Both the position numbers and the translations under genes were made by a program. A DNA stretch of 64,000 nucleotides, taken from assembly GCA_029721435.1 (NCBI GenBank), contig CM056583.1:93266575-93330574 (forward strand). Reading direction: 5' to 3'. This DNA comes from Gymnothorax reevesii (Eukaryota; Chordata; Actinopteri; Anguilliformes; Muraenidae). The notes beneath the pieces were generated by a model, which made no database searches, was not told where the DNA came from, and saw nothing but the letters and a program-made list of their open reading frames with translations. Below, in pieces: positions 12,001 to 25,856 of this stretch. Position 1 is the stretch's first letter, and every line of letters starts with the position of its first letter.

Positions 12001-14102
12001 GAACAATGTTATGAGTGAGGAGTGTTAGTAGTGAGGGGCGTTATTAGTGAGCAGTGTTATTAGTGAGGTGTGTTATTAGTGAGGAGCGTTAGTTGTGAAA
12101 AGTGTTATTAGTGAGCAGTTTTATTCGTAAGGAGTGTTATCAGTGAACAGTGTTATTAGTGAGGAGTGTTGTTAGTGAGGAATATTATGAGTGAGGGGTG
12201 TTATTAGTGAGGAGTGTTGTGAGTGAACAGTGTTATTCGTGAGCAGTGTTGTTAATGAGCAGTGTTATTAGTGAGCAGTGTTATAAGTAAGAAGTGTTAT
12301 TAGTGAGTAGTGTAATTACTGAGGATCGTTAGTAGTGAGGAGTGTTATTAGTGAGCAGTGTTATTAGTGAGGGGTGTTATAAGTGAAGAGCATTATGAGT
12401 GAGGGGTGTTATTAGTGAGCAGTGTTATTAGTGAGGTGTTGCTTTAATGAGGTGTGCTATAACTGAGCAGTGTTATTAGTGAGTTGTTTTATTAGTGAGG
12501 TGTGTTATAAGTGAACAGTGTTATTAGTGAGGAGTGTTTTTAGTGAAATGTGTTATTACTGAGGAGTGTTATTTGTGAGGAGTGTGATTAGTGAGCAGTG
12601 TTATAAGTGAAAAGTGTTATTAGTGAGGAGTGTTATTAGTGAGGAGTGTTATTGGTGAAAAGTGTTATTAGTGAGGAGTGTTATTAGTGAGGGGTGTTAT
12701 TACTGAGCAGTGTTATTAGTGAGGAGTGTTATTAGTGAAAAGTGTTATTCGTGAAGGGTGTTATTAGTAAGGAGTGTTATTAGTGAGGAGTGTTATTAGT
12801 GAGGTGTTTTATTCGTGAGGTGTGTTATTACTGAGCAGTATTATAAGTGAAAAGTGTTATTTGTGAGCAGTGTTTTTTGTGAGGTGTGTTATTACTGAGC
12901 AGTGTTATTAGTGAGGAGTGTTATCAGTGGAAAGTGTTATTAGTGAGGTGTGTTATTACTGAGCAGTGTTATTAGTGAGGAGTGTTTTTAGTGAGGTGTT
13001 TTATTAGTGAGGTGTGTTATTACTGAGCAGTGTTATTAGTGAGATGTTTTATTAGTGAGGTGTGTTATAATTGAGGAGTGTTATTAGTGAGGAGTGTTAT
13101 TAGTGAAAAGTGTTATTAGTGAAAAGTGTTATTAGTGAGGGGTGTGATTACTGAGTAGTGTTATTAGTGAGGAGTGTTATTAGTGAAAAGTGTTTTAGTG
13201 AGGGATGTTATTAGTAAGGAGTGTTATTAGTGAGGAGTGTTAGTTGTGAGGAGTGTTAGTTGTGAGGAGTGTTATTAGTGAGCAGTGTTATAAGTGAAAA
13301 GTGTTATAAGTGAGCAGTGTTATTAGTGAGGTGTGTTATTACTGAACAGTGTAATTAGTGAGGAGTGTTATTAGTGAAAAGTGTTATTAGTGAGGAGTGT
13401 TATTAGTCAGGGGTGTTATTACTGAGTAGTGTTATGAGTGAGGAGTGTTATTAGTGAAAAGTGTTAGTAGTGAGGGGTGTTATTAGTAAGGACTGGTATT
13501 AGTGAGGAGTGTTAGTTGTGAGGAGTGTTATTAGTGAGCAGTGTTATAAGTGAAAAGTGTTATTAGTGAGCAGTGTTATTAGTGAGGTGTGTTATTACTG
13601 AACAGTTTTATTAGTGAGGAGTTTTATTAGTGAAAGGTGTTATTAGTGAGGTGTGTTAATACTGAGCAGTGTTTTTAGTGAAAAGTGTTATTAGTTAGGT
13701 GTGTTATTACTGAGCAGTGTTATTAGTGAAAAGTGTAATTAGTGAGGAGTGTTATTAGTAAGGTGTGTTATTCCTGCGCAGTGTTATTAATGAGGAGTGT
13801 TATTAGTGAAAAGTGTTATTAGTGAGGAATGTTATCAGTGAGGGGTGTTATTACTGAGCAGTGTTATTAGTGAGGCGTGTTATTAGTGAAAAGTGTTATT
13901 AATGAGGAGTGTTATTAGTGAAAAGTGTTATTAGTGAGGAATGTTATCAGTGAGGGGTGTTATTACTGAGCAGTGTTCTTAGTGAGGAGTGTTATTAGTG
14001 AAAAGTGTTATTAGTGAGGAGTGTTATTAGTGAGGGGTGTTATTAGTGAAAAGTGTTATTGGTGAGGAGTGTTATTAGTGAGCAGTGTTATTAGTGAGGA
14101 GA
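1..14102. repeat. 16-bp minisatellite array, about 14.1 kb, extends past the left edge
   Basis: An uninterrupted head-to-tail array whose commonest unit is AGTGTTATTAGTGAGG. Frequent unit variants end GAGC, GAAC, GGGG or GAAA, and ATAAG often replaces ATTAG. The plus strand has almost no C, so the array is strongly strand-asymmetric. There are about 880 units, and the window opens inside the array. Rare marker variants recur at fixed long distances, which shows a higher-order structure in the first 7.2 kb. Beyond about 7.45 kb the unit order is less regular and GAAAAGTG variants become common. No open reading frame of note crosses it, because 16 is not a multiple of three and TAG/TGA recur. 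Function is unknown; pericentromeric, subtelomeric or interstitial satellite are all possible. Confidence 0.97.
21..7223. repeat. higher-order repeat units of 2.0-2.6 kb inside the 16-bp array
   Basis: The rare string GTCATAG occurs at 21, 2557, 5178 and 7224, giving units of 2536, 2621 and 2046 bp. Independent markers agree. AGCACTTAT lies at 2391, 5012 and 7058 (spacings 2621 and 2046). The TAAGCG...AAAAAAGAGG variant lies at 901, 3075, 3522 and 5696 (2174, 447, 2174; that is 2621 between first and third and between second and fourth). The middle unit therefore carries an internal 447-bp duplication, and the third unit is about 575 bp shorter. This pattern indicates amplification of long blocks, probably by unequal exchange, on top of the 16-bp periodicity. 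Confidence 0.9.
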
Positions 14103-14640
14103 GGTGACACAAGGGCTGGGTTTTTCCTGAAAGATGAACAGAAATGCTTGTTCTTTTTCAGGATATGGCTGCATTTTTTGGCTCATAAATAAAATGAATA
14201 ATAAATAATCCAAACTGCATTTTCATTTTCTCCTTTAAGACAACTCATTCTGTGACTTAATTAATATGAAAAAGAAAAGGACGTTTCAGATTTTATTTTC
14301 AAAAGATGCCCCAGTAAATAGCTACCAAAATTGAATTTGAAATGTCAAATATGAACATTTAAATGCATTAGCAGAAAGGCTTTGTCATTTCAGGGTTATG
14401 GCTGCATTATTTCACTCATAAATTAAATTTTAAAAAATCATCCAAACTGCATTTTCATTTTCTTCTTTCGGTTGCACATTTCATGACACAACGAGAATAA
14501 AACAAAGGGGACACGGCCTTTTCGTTTTCATGTTCGCCGCACAAAAACTTCCATAATTCAAATTCAATGGGCAATCCCAAACGGCGCAGGGGAGTGACGT
14601 CATACAATGGGAGCCATGAAACACGTCGACTTCCAGTTAT
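14103..14640. other. AT-rich spacer between two satellite arrays, with an internal direct duplication
   Basis: This single-copy-like stretch divides the 16-bp and 31-bp arrays. Two related segments, about 14150-14290 and 14383-14520, share TATGGCTGCATT (14164 and 14397, offset 233), then CTCATAAAT and CCAAACTGCATTTTCATT, and diverge towards their ends. No gene is recognisable. A short minus-strand open frame across 14455-14724 only joins the spacer to the first satellite units and is not credible. Confidence 0.8.
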
Positions 14641-15974
14641 CCACGCCTGACCCAAAGGACACCTCTGCCGCTCACGCCTGACCCAAAGGGCACCTCTGCC
14701 GCTCACGCCTGACCCAACGGGCACCTCTGCTGCTCACTCCTGACCCAAAGGACACCTCTGCCGCTCCCCCCTGACCCAAAGGACACCTCTGCCGCTCCCG
14801 CCTGACCCAAAGGCACCTCTGCCGCTCACGCCTGACCCAAAGGGCACCTCTGCCGCTCACGCCTGACCAAAAGGACACCTCTGCTGCTCACGCCTGACCC
14901 AAAGGCACCTCTGCCGCTCACGCCTGACCCAAGAAGCACCTCTGTCGCTCACGCCTGACCCAAAGGGCACCTCTGCCGCTCAGGCCTGACCCAAAGGGCA
15001 CCTCTGCCGCTCACGTTTGGCCCAAAGGACACCTCTGCTGCTCACTCCTGACTCAAATGGCACCTCTGCCGCTCACGCCTGACTCATAGGGCACCTCTGC
15101 TGCTCACTCCTGACCCATAGGACACCTCTGCCGCTCACATCTGACCCAAAGGACACCTCTGCCGCTCACGCCTGACCCATAGGGCACCTCTGCTGCTCAC
15201 TCCTGACCCAAAGGACACCTCTGCTGCTCACGCCTGACCCAAAGGACACCTCTGCCGCTCACGCCTGACCCAAAGGGCACCTCTGCCGCTCACTCCTGAC
15301 CGAAAAGGCACCTCTGCCGCTCACGCCTGACCCAAAAGGCACCTCTGCCGCTCACGCCTGACCCAAAGGACACCTCTGCCGCTCACTCCTGACTCAAAGG
15401 GCACCTCTGCCGCTCACTCCTGACCCATAGGACACCTCTGCCGCTCACGCCTGACCCAAAGGGCACCTCTGCCGCTCACTCCTGACCGAAAAGGCACCTC
15501 TGCCGCTCACGCCTGACCCAAAGGGCACCTCTGCCGCTCACGCCTGACCCAAAGGACACCTCTGCCGCTCACTCCTGACTCAAAGGGCACCTCTGCCGCT
15601 CACGCCTGACCCAAAGGGCACCTCTGCCGCTCACTCCTGACCCAAAGGGCACCTCTGCCGCTCACGCCTGACCCATAGGGCACCTCTGCTGCTCACTCCT
15701 GACCCAAAGGGCACCTCTGCCGCTCACGCCTGACCAAAAGGACACCTCTGCTGCTCACGCCTGACCCAAAGGCACCTCTGCCGCTCACGCCTGACCCAAG
15801 AAGCACCTCTGTCGCTCACGCCTGACCCAAAGGGCACCTCTGCCGCTCAGGCCTGACCCAAAGGGCACCTCTGCTGCTCACGTTTGGCCCAAAGGACACC
15901 TCTGCTGCTCACTCCTGACTCAAATGGCACCTCTGCCGCTCACGCCTGACTCATAGGGCACCTCTGCTGCTCAC

Positions 15975-18515
15975 TCCTGACCCATAGGACACCTCTGCCG
16001 CTCACATCTGACCCAAAGGACACCTCTGCCGCTCACGCCTGACCCATAGGGCACCTCTGCTGCTCACTCCTGACCCAAAGGACACCTCTGCTGCTCACGC
16101 CTGACCCAAAGGACACCTCTGCCGCTCACGCCTGACCCAAAGGGCACCTCTGCCGCTCACTCCTGACCGAAAAGGCACCTCTGCCGCTCACGCCTGACCC
16201 AAAGGGCACCTCTGCCGCTCACGCCTGACCCAATGGACACCTCTGCCGCTCACTCCGGACTCAAAGGGCACCTCTGCCGCTCACTCCTGACCCATAGGAC
16301 ACCTCTGCCGCTCACGCCTGACCCAAAGGGCACCTCTGCCGCTCACTCCTGACCGAAAAGGCACCTCAGCCGCTCACGCCTGACCCAAAGGGCACCTCTG
16401 CCGCTCACGCCTGACCCAAAGGACACCTCTGCCGCTCACTCCTGACTCAAAGGGCACCTCTGCCGCTCACGCCTGACCCAAAGGGCACCTCTGCCACTCA
16501 CTCCTGACCCAAAGGGCACCTCTGCCGCTCATGCCTGACCCATAGGGCACCTCTGCTGCTCACTCCTGACCCAAAGGGCACCTCTGCTGCTCACGCCTGA
16601 CTCAAAGGGCACCTCTGCCGCTCACGCCTGACCCAAAGGGCACCTCTGCCGCTGACTCCTGACCCAAAGGGCACCTCTGCCGCTCACGCCTGACTCAAAG
16701 GGCACCTCTGCCGCTCACGCCTGACCCAAAGGGCACCTCTGCCGCTCACGCCTGACCCAAAGGGCACCTCTGTCGCTCACTCCTGACCTAAAGGGCAACT
16801 CTGCCGCTCACTCCTGACCCAAAGGGCACCTCTGCTGCTCACTCCTGACCCAAAGGACACCTGTGCCTCTCAATCCTGACCCAAAGGACACCTCTGCCGC
16901 TCACGCCTGACCCAAAGGGCACCTCTGCTGCTCACTCCTGACCCATAGGATACCTCTGCTGCTCACTCATGACCCAAAGGGCACCTCTGCTGCTCACTCC
17001 TGACCCAAAGGGCACCTCTGCTGCTCACTCCTGACCCAAAGAACACCTCTGCTGCTCACTCCTGACCCAGAAGACACCTCTGCTGCTTACTCCTGACCCA
17101 TAGGGCACCACTGCTGCTCACTCCTGACCCATAGGGCACCTCTGCTGCTCACTCCTGACCCAAAGGGCACCTCTGCTGCTCACTCCTGACCTAAAGGGCA
17201 ACTCTGCCGCTCACTCCTGACCCAAAGGGTACCTCTGCTGCTCACTCCTGACCCATAGGACACCTCTGCCGCTCACATCTGACCCAAAGGACACCTCTGC
17301 CGCTCACGCCTGACCCATAGGGCACCTCTGCTGCTCACTCCTGACCCAAAGGACACCTCTGCTGCTCACGCCTGACCCAAAGGACACCTCTGCCGCTCAC
17401 GCCTGACCCAAAGGGCACCTCTGCCGCTCACTCCTGACCGAAAAGGCACCTCTGCCGCTCACGCCTGACCCAAAGGGCACCTCTGCCGCTCACGCCTGAC
17501 CCAATGGACACCTCTGCCGCTCACTCCGGACTCAAAGGGCACCTCTGCCGCTCACTCCTGACCCATAGGACACCTCTGCCGCTCACGCCTGACCCAAAGG
17601 GCACCTCTGCCGCTCACTCCTGACCGAAAAGGCACCTCAGCCGCTCACGCCGGACCCAAAGGGCACCTCTGCCGCTCACAGCCTGACCCAAAGGACACCT
17701 CTGCCGCTCACTCCTGACTCAAAGGGCACCTCTGCCGCTCACGCCTGACCCAAAGGGCACCTCTGCCACTCACTCCTGACCCAAAGGGCACCTCTGCCGC
17801 TCATGCCTGACCCATAGGGCACCTCTGCTGCTCACTCCTGACCCAAAGGGCACCTCTGCTGCTCACGCCTGACTCAAAGGGCACCTCTGCCGCTCACGCC
17901 TGACCCAAAGGGCACCTCTGCCGCTGACTCCTGACCCAAAGGGCACCTCTGCCGCTCACGCCTGACTCAAAGGGCACCTCTGCCGCTCACGCCTGACCCA
18001 AAGGGCACCTCTGCCGCTCACGCCTGACCCAAAGGGCACCTCTGTCGCTCACTCCTGACCTAAAGGGCAACTCTGCCGCTCACTCCTGACCCAAAGGGTA
18101 CCTCTGCTGCTCACTCCTGACCCAAAGGACACCTGTGCCTCTCAATCCTGACCCAAAGGACACCTCTGCCGCTCACGCCTGACCCAAAGGGCACCTCTGC
18201 TGCTCACTCCTGACCCATAGGATACCTCTGCTGCTCACTCATGACCCAAAGGGCACCTCTGCTGCTCACTCCTGACCCAAAGGGCACCTCTGCTGCTCAC
18301 TCCTGACCCAAAGAACACCTCTGCTGCTCACTCCTGACCCAGAAGACACCTCTGCTGCTTACTCCTGACCCATAGGGCACCACTGCTGCTCACTCCTGAC
18401 CCATAGGGCACCTCTGCTGCTCACTCCTGACCCAAAGGGCACCTCTGCTGCTCACTCCTGACCTAAAGGGCAACTCTGCCGCTCACTCCTGACCCAAAGG
18501 GTACCTCTGCTGCTC
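15975..18515. repeat. 1271-bp tandem duplication within the 31-bp array (41 units, two copies)
   Basis: Rare unit variants recur at a constant offset. TCCGGACTC is at 16254 and 17525 (1271 = 41 x 31). CACATCTG is at 16003 and 17274. CTGTGCCTCTCAATCC is at 16861 and 18133 (offset 1272, explained by one extra base near 17678). Both copies end in the same GACCTAAAGGGCAACTC-containing run. The GTGCCTCTCAATCC variant appears a third time near 34087, within a related block at about 33.7-34.6 kb. Confidence 0.88.
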
Positions 18516-21500
18516 ACTCCTGACCCATAGGGCACCTCTGCTGCTCACTCCTGACCCAAAGGACACCTCTGCTGCTCACTCCTGACCCAAAAGACACCTC
18601 TGCTGCTCACTCCTGACCCAAAGGGCACCTCTGCTGCTCACTCCTGACCCATAGGGCACCTCTGCCGCTCACGCCTGACCCAAAGGACACCTCTGCTGCT
18701 CACTCCTGACCCAAGAGCACCTCAGCTGCTCACTCCTGACCCTAAGGGCACCTCTGCTGCTCACTCCTGACCCAAAGGACACCTCTGCCGCTCCCGCCTG
18801 ACCGAAAGGCACCTCTGCCGCTCACGCCTGACCCAAAGGGCACCTCTGCAAAGGCACCTCTGCCGCTCACGCCTGACCCAGGAGGCACCTCTGTCGCTCA
18901 CGCCTGACCCAAAGGGCACCTCTGCCGCTCACGCCTGACCCAAAGGGCACCTCTGCCGCTCACGTTTGGCCCAAAGGACACCTCTGCTGCTCACTCCTGA
19001 CTCAAATGGCACCTCTGCCGCTCACGCCTGACTCATAGGGCACCTCTGCTGCTCACTCCTGACCCATAGGACACCTCTGCCGCTCACATCTGACCCAAAG
19101 GACACCTCTGCCGCTCACGCCTGACCCATAGGGCACCTCTGCTGCTCACTCCTGACCCAAAGGACACCTCTGCTGCTCACGCCTGACCCAAAGGACACCT
19201 CTGCCGCTCACGCCTGACCCAAAGGGCACCTCTGCCGCTTACTCCTGACCGAAAAGGCACCTCTGCCGCTCACGCCTGACCCAAAAGGCACCTCTGCCGC
19301 TCACGCCTGACCCAAAGGACACCTCTGCCGCTCACGCCTGACCCAAAAGGCACCTCTGCCGCTCACGCCTGACCCAAAGGACACCTCTGCCGGTCACTCC
19401 TGACTCATAGGGCACCTCTGCCGCTCACTTCCTGACCCATAGGACACCTCTGCCGCTCACGCCTGACCCAAAGGGCACCTCTGCCGCTCACTCCTGACCG
19501 AAAAGGCACCTCTACCGCTCACGCCTGACCCAAAGGGCACCTCTGCCGCTCACGCCTGACCCAAAGGACACCTCTGCCGCTCACTCCTGACTCAAAGGGC
19601 ACCTCTGCCGCTCACGCCTGACCCAAAGGGCACCTCTGCCGCTCACTCCTGACCCAAAGGGCACCTCTGCCGCTCACGCCTGACCCATAGGGCACCTCTG
19701 TCGCTCACGCCTGACCCAAAGGGCACCTCTGCCGCTCACGCCTGACCCAAAGGGCACCTCTGCCGCTCACGTTTGGCCCAAAGGACACCTCTGCTGCTCA
19801 CTCCTGACTCAAATGGCACCTCTGCCGCTCACGCCTGACTCATAGGGCACCTCTGCTGCTCACTCCTGACCCATAGGACACCTCTGCCGCACACATCTGA
19901 CCCAAAGGACACCTCTGCCGCTCACGCCTGACCCATAGGGCACCTCTGCTGCTCACTCCTGACCCAAAGGACACCTCTGCTGCTCACGCCTGACCCAAAG
20001 GACACCTCTGCCGCTCACGCCTGACCCAAAGGGCACCTCTGCCGCTCACTCCTGACCGAAAAGGCACCTCTGCCGCTCACGCCTGACCCAAAAGGCACCT
20101 CTGCCGCTCACGCCTGACCCAAAGGACACCTCTGCCGCTCACGCCTGACCCGAAAGGCACCTCTGCCGCTCACGCCTGACCCAAAGGACACCTCTGCCGC
20201 TCACTCCTGACTCAAAGGGCACCTCTGCCGCTCACTCCTGACCCATAGGACACCTCTGCCGCTCACGCCTGACCCAAAGGGCACCTCTGCCGCTCACTCC
20301 TGACCGAAAAGGCACCTCTACCGCTCACGCCTGACCCAAAGGGCACCTCTGCCGCTCACGCCTGACCCAAAGGACACCTCTGCCGCTCACTCCTGACTCA
20401 AAGGGCACCTCTGCCGCTCACGCCTGACCCAAAGGGCACCTCTGCCGCTCACTCCTGACCCAAAGGGCACCTCTGCCGCTCACTCCTGACCGAAAAGGCA
20501 CCTCTGCCGCTCACGCCTGACCCAAAAGGCACCTCTGCCGCTCACGCCTGACCCAAAGGACACCTCTGCGCTCACGCCTGACCCAAAAGGCACCTCTGCT
20601 GCTCACGCCTGACCCAAAGGACACCTCTGCCGCTCACGCCTGACCCAAAGGGCACCTCTGCCGCTCACTCCTGACCGAAAAGGCACCTCTGCCGCTCACG
20701 CCTGACCCAAAAGGCACCTCTGCCGCTCACGCCTGACCCAAAGGGCACCTCTGCCGCTCACGCCTGACCCAAAGGACACCTCTGCCGCTCACTCCTGACT
20801 CAAAGGGCACCTCTGCTGCTCACGCCTGACCCAAAGGACACCTCTGCCGCTCACGCCTGACCCAAAGGGCACCTCTGCCGCTCACTCCTGACCGAAAAGG
20901 CACCTCTGCCGCTCACGCCTGACCCAAAAGGCACCTCTGCCGCTCACGCCTGACCCAAAGGACACCTCTGCCGCTCACGCCTGACCCAAAAGGCACCTCT
21001 GCCGCTCACGCCTGACCCAAAGGACACCTCTGCCGCTCACTCCTGACTCAAAGGGCACCTCTGCCGCTCACTCCTGACCCATAGGACACCTCTGCCGCTC
21101 ACGCCTGACCCAAAGGGCACCTCTGCCGCTCACTCCTGACCGAAAAGGCACCTCTACCGCTCACGCCTGACCCAAAGGGCACCTCTGCCGCTCACGCCTG
21201 ACCCAAAGGACACCTCTGCCGCTCACTCCTGACTCAAAGGGCACCTCTGCCGCTCACGCCTGACCCAAAGGGCACCTCTGCCGCTCACTCCTGACCCAAA
21301 GGGCACCTCTGCCGCTCACGCCTGACCCATAGGGCACCTCTGCTGCTCACTCCTGACCCAAAGGGCACCTCTGCCGCTCACGCCTGACCAAAAGGACACC
21401 TCTGCTGCTCACGCCTGACCCAAAGGCACCTCTGCCGCTCACGCCTGACCCAAGAAGCACCTCTGTCGCTCACGCCTGACCCAAAGGGCACCTCTGCCGC

Positions 21501-24500
21501 TCACGCCTGACCCAAAGGGCACCTCTGCCGCTCACGTTTGGCCCAAAGGACACCTCTGCTGCTCACTCCTGACTCAAATGGCACCTCTGCCGCTCACGCC
21601 TGACTCATAGGGCACCTCTGCTGCTCACTCCTGACCCATAGGACACCTCTGCCGCTCACATCTGACCCAAAGGACACCTCTGCCGCTCACGCCTGACCCA
21701 TAGGGCACCTCTGCTGCTCACTCCTGACCCAAAGGACACCTCTGCTGCTCACGCCTGACCCAAAGGACACCTCTGCCGCTCACGCCTGACCCAAAGGGCA
21801 CCTCTGCCGCTCACTCCTGACCGAAAAGGCACCTCTGCCGCTCACGCCTGACCCAAAGGGCACCTCTGCCGCTCACGCCTGACCCAAAGGACACCTCTGC
21901 CGCTCACTCCTGACTCAAAGGGCACCTCTGCCGCTCACTCCTGACCCATAGGACACCTCTGCCGCTCACGCCTGACCCAAAGGGCACCTCTGCCGCTCAC
22001 TCCTGACCGAAAAGGCACCTCTGCCGCTCACGCCTGACCCAAAGGGCACCTCTGCCGCTCAGGCCTGACCCAAAGGGCACCTCTGCCGCTCACGTTTGGC
22101 CCAAAGGACACCTCTGCTGCTCACTCCTGACTCAAATGGCACCTCTGCCGCTCAAGCCTGACTCATAGGGCACCTCTGCTGCTCACTCCTGACCCATAGG
22201 ACACCTCTGCCGCTCACATCTGACCCAAAGGACACCTCTGCCGCTCACGCCTGACCCATAGGGCACCTCTGCTGCTCACTCCTGACCCAAAGGACACCTC
22301 TGCTGCTCACGCCTGACCCAAAGGACACCTCTGCCGCTCACGCCTGACCCAAGGGCACCTCTGCCGCTCACTCCTGACCGAAAAGGCACCTCTGCCGCTC
22401 ACGCCTGACCCAAAAGGCACCTCTGCCGCTCACGCCTGACCCAAAGGACACCACTGCCGCTCACTCCTGACTCAAAGGGCACCTCTGCCGCTCACTCCTG
22501 ACCCATAGGACACCTCTGCCGCTCACGCCTGACTTAAAGGGCACCTCTGCCACTCACTCCTGACCGAAAAGGCACCTCTGCCGCTCACGCCTGACCCAAA
22601 GGGCACCTCTGCCGCTCACGCCTGACCCAAAGGACACCTCTGCCGCTCACTCCTGACCCAAAGGGCACCTCTGCCGCTCACGCCTGACCCAAAGGGCACC
22701 TCTGCCGCTCACTCCTGACCCAAAGGGCACCTCTGCCGCTCACGCCTGACCCATAGGGCACCTCTGCTGCTAACTCCTGACCCAAAGGGCACCTCTGCCG
22801 CTCACGCCTGACCAAAAGGACACCTCTGCTGCTCACAGCCTGACCCAAAGGCACCTCTGCCGCTCACGCCTGACCCAAGAAGCACCTCTGTCGCTCACGC
22901 CTGAGCCAAAGGGCACCTCTGCCGCTCACGCCTGACCCAAAGAGCACCTCTGCCGCTCACGTTTGGCCCAAAGGACACCTCTGCTGCTCACTCCTGACTC
23001 AAATGGCACCTCTGCCGCTCAAGCCTGACTCATAGGGCACCTCTGCTGCTCACTCCTGACCCATAGGACACCTCTGCCGCTCACATCTGACCCAAAGGAC
23101 ACCTCTGCCGCTCACGCCTGACCCATAGGGCACCTCTGCTGCTCACTCCTGACCCAAAGGACACCTCTGCTGCTCACGCCTGACCCAAAGGGCACCTCTG
23201 CCGCTCACGCCTGACCCAAAGGGCACCTCTGCCGCTCACTCCTGACCGAAAAGGCACCTCTGCCGCTCACGCCTGACCCAAAGGGCACCTCTGCCACTCA
23301 CGTTTGGCCCAAAGGACACCTCTGCTGCTCACTCCTGACTCAAATGGCACCTCTGCCGCTCACGCCTGACTCATAGGGCACCTCTGCTGCTCACTCCTGA
23401 CCCATAGGACACCTCTGCCGCTCACATCTGACCCAAAGGGCACCTCTGCCGCTCACGCCTGACCCAAAGGACACCTCTGCCGCTCACTCCTGACCCAAAG
23501 GGCACCTCTGCCGCTCACGCCTGACCCAAAGGGCACCTCTGCCGCTCATTCCTGACCCAAAGGGCACCTCTGCCGCTCACGCCTGACCCATAGGGCACCT
23601 CTGCTGCTAACTCCTGACCCAAAGGGCACCTCTGCCGCTCACGCCTGACCAAAAGGACACCTCTGCTGCTCACGCCTGACCCAAAGGCACCTCTGCCGCT
23701 CACGCCTGACCCAAGAAGCACCTCTGTCGCTCACGCCTGTCCCAAAGGGCACCTCTGCCGCTCACCAGGCCTGACCCAAAGGGCACCTCTGCCGCTCACG
23801 TTTGGCCCAAAGGACACCTCTGCTGCTCACTCCTGACTCAAATGGCACCTCTGCCGCTCACGCCTGACTCATAGGGCACCTCTGCTGCTCACTCCTGACC
23901 CATAGGACACCTCTGCCGCTCACATCTGACCCAAAGGACACCTCTGCCGCTCACGCCTGACCCATAGGGCACCTCTGCTGCTCACTCCTGACCCAAAGGA
24001 CACCTCTGCTGCTCACGCCTGACCCAAAGGACACCTCTGCCGCTCACACCTGACCCAAAGGGCACCTCTGCCGCTCACATCTGACCGAAAAGGCACCTCT
24101 GCCGCTCACGCCTGACCCAAGGGGCACCTCTGCCGCTCACGCCTGACCCAATGGACACCTCTGCCGCTCACTCCTGACTCAAAGGGCACCTCTGCCGCTC
24201 ACTCCTGACCCATAGGACACCTCTGCCGCTCACGCCTGACCCAAAGGGCACCTCTGCCGCTCACTCCTGACCGAAAAGGCACCTCTGCCGCTCACGCCTG
24301 ACCCAAAGGGCACCTCTGCCGCTCACGCCTGACCCAAAGGACACCTCTGCCGCTCACTCCTGACTCAAAGGGCACCTCTGCCGCTCACGCCTGACCCAAA
24401 GGCACCTCTGCCGCTCACGCCTGACCCAGGAAGCACCTCTGTCGCTCACGCCTGACCCAAAGGGCACCTCTGCCGCTCACGCCTGACCCAAAGGGCACCT

Positions 24501-25856
24501 CTGCCGCTCACGTTTGGCCCAAAGGACACCGCTGCTGCTCACTCCTGACTCAAATGGCACCTCTGCCGCTCACGCCTGACTCATAGGGCACCTCTGCTGC
24601 TCACTCCTGACCCATAGGACACCTCTGCCGCTCACATCTGACCCAAAGGACACCTCTGCCGCTCACGCCTGACCCATAGGGCACCTCTGCTGCTCACTCC
24701 TGACCCAAAGGACACCTCTGCTGCTCACGCCTGACCCAAAGGACACCTCTGCCGCTCACGCCTGACCCAAAGGGCACCTCTGCCGCTCACTCCTGACCGA
24801 AAAGGCACCTCTGCCGCTCACGCCTGACCCAAAAGGCACCTCTGCCGCTCACGCCTGACCCAAAGGACACCTCTGCCGCTCACGTCTGACCCAAAAGGCA
24901 CCTCTGCCGCTCGCTTGACCCAAAGGACACCTCTGCCGCTCACTCCTGACTCAAAGGGCACCTCTGCCGCTCACTCCTGACCCATAGGACACCTCTGCCG
25001 CTCACGCCTGACCCAAAGGGCACCTCTGCCGCTCACTCCTGACCGAAAAGGCACCTCTACCGCTCACGCCTGACCCAAAGGGCACCTCTGCCGCTCACGC
25101 CTGACCCAAAGGACACCTCTGCCGCTCACTCCTGACTCAAAGGGCACCTCTGCCGCTCACGCCTGACCCAAAGGGCACCTCTGCCGTTCACTCCTGACCC
25201 AAAGGGCACCTCTGCCGCTCACGCCTGACCCATAGGGCACCTCTGCTGCTCACTCCTGACCCAAAGGGCACCTCTGCCGCTCACGCCTGACCAAAAGGAC
25301 ACCTCTGCTGCTCACGCCTGACCCAAAGGCACCTCTGCCGCTCACGCCTGACCCAAGAAGCACCTCTGTCGCTCACGCCTGACCCAAAGGGCACCTCTGC
25401 CGCTCACGCCTGACCCAAAGGGCACCTCTGCCGCTCACGTTTGGCCCAAAGGACACCTCTGCTGCTCAGCACCTCTGCTGCTCACTCCTGACCCATAGGA
25501 CACCTCTGCCGCTCACATCTGACCCAAAGGACACCTCTTCCGCTCACGCCTGACCCATAGGGCACCTCTGCTGCTCACTCCTGACCCAAAGGACACCTCT
25601 GCTGCTCACGCCTGACCCAAAGGACACTCTGCCGCTCACGCCTGACCCAAAGGGCACCTCTGCCGCTCACTCCTGACCGAAAAGGCACCTCTGCCGCTCA
25701 CGCCAGACCCAAAGGGCACCTCTGCCACTCACTCCTGACCGAAAAGGCACCTCTGCCGCTCACGCCTGACCCAAAGGGCACCTCTGCCACTCACGCCTGA
25801 CCCAATGGACACCTCTGCCGCTCACTCCTGACTCAAAGGGCACCTCTGCCGCTCAC

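Noticed and set aside
1..14102. Telomeric repeat
   Set aside because: The unit is 16 bp and does not contain tandem TTAGGG. Resemblance is limited to G/T richness on one strand.
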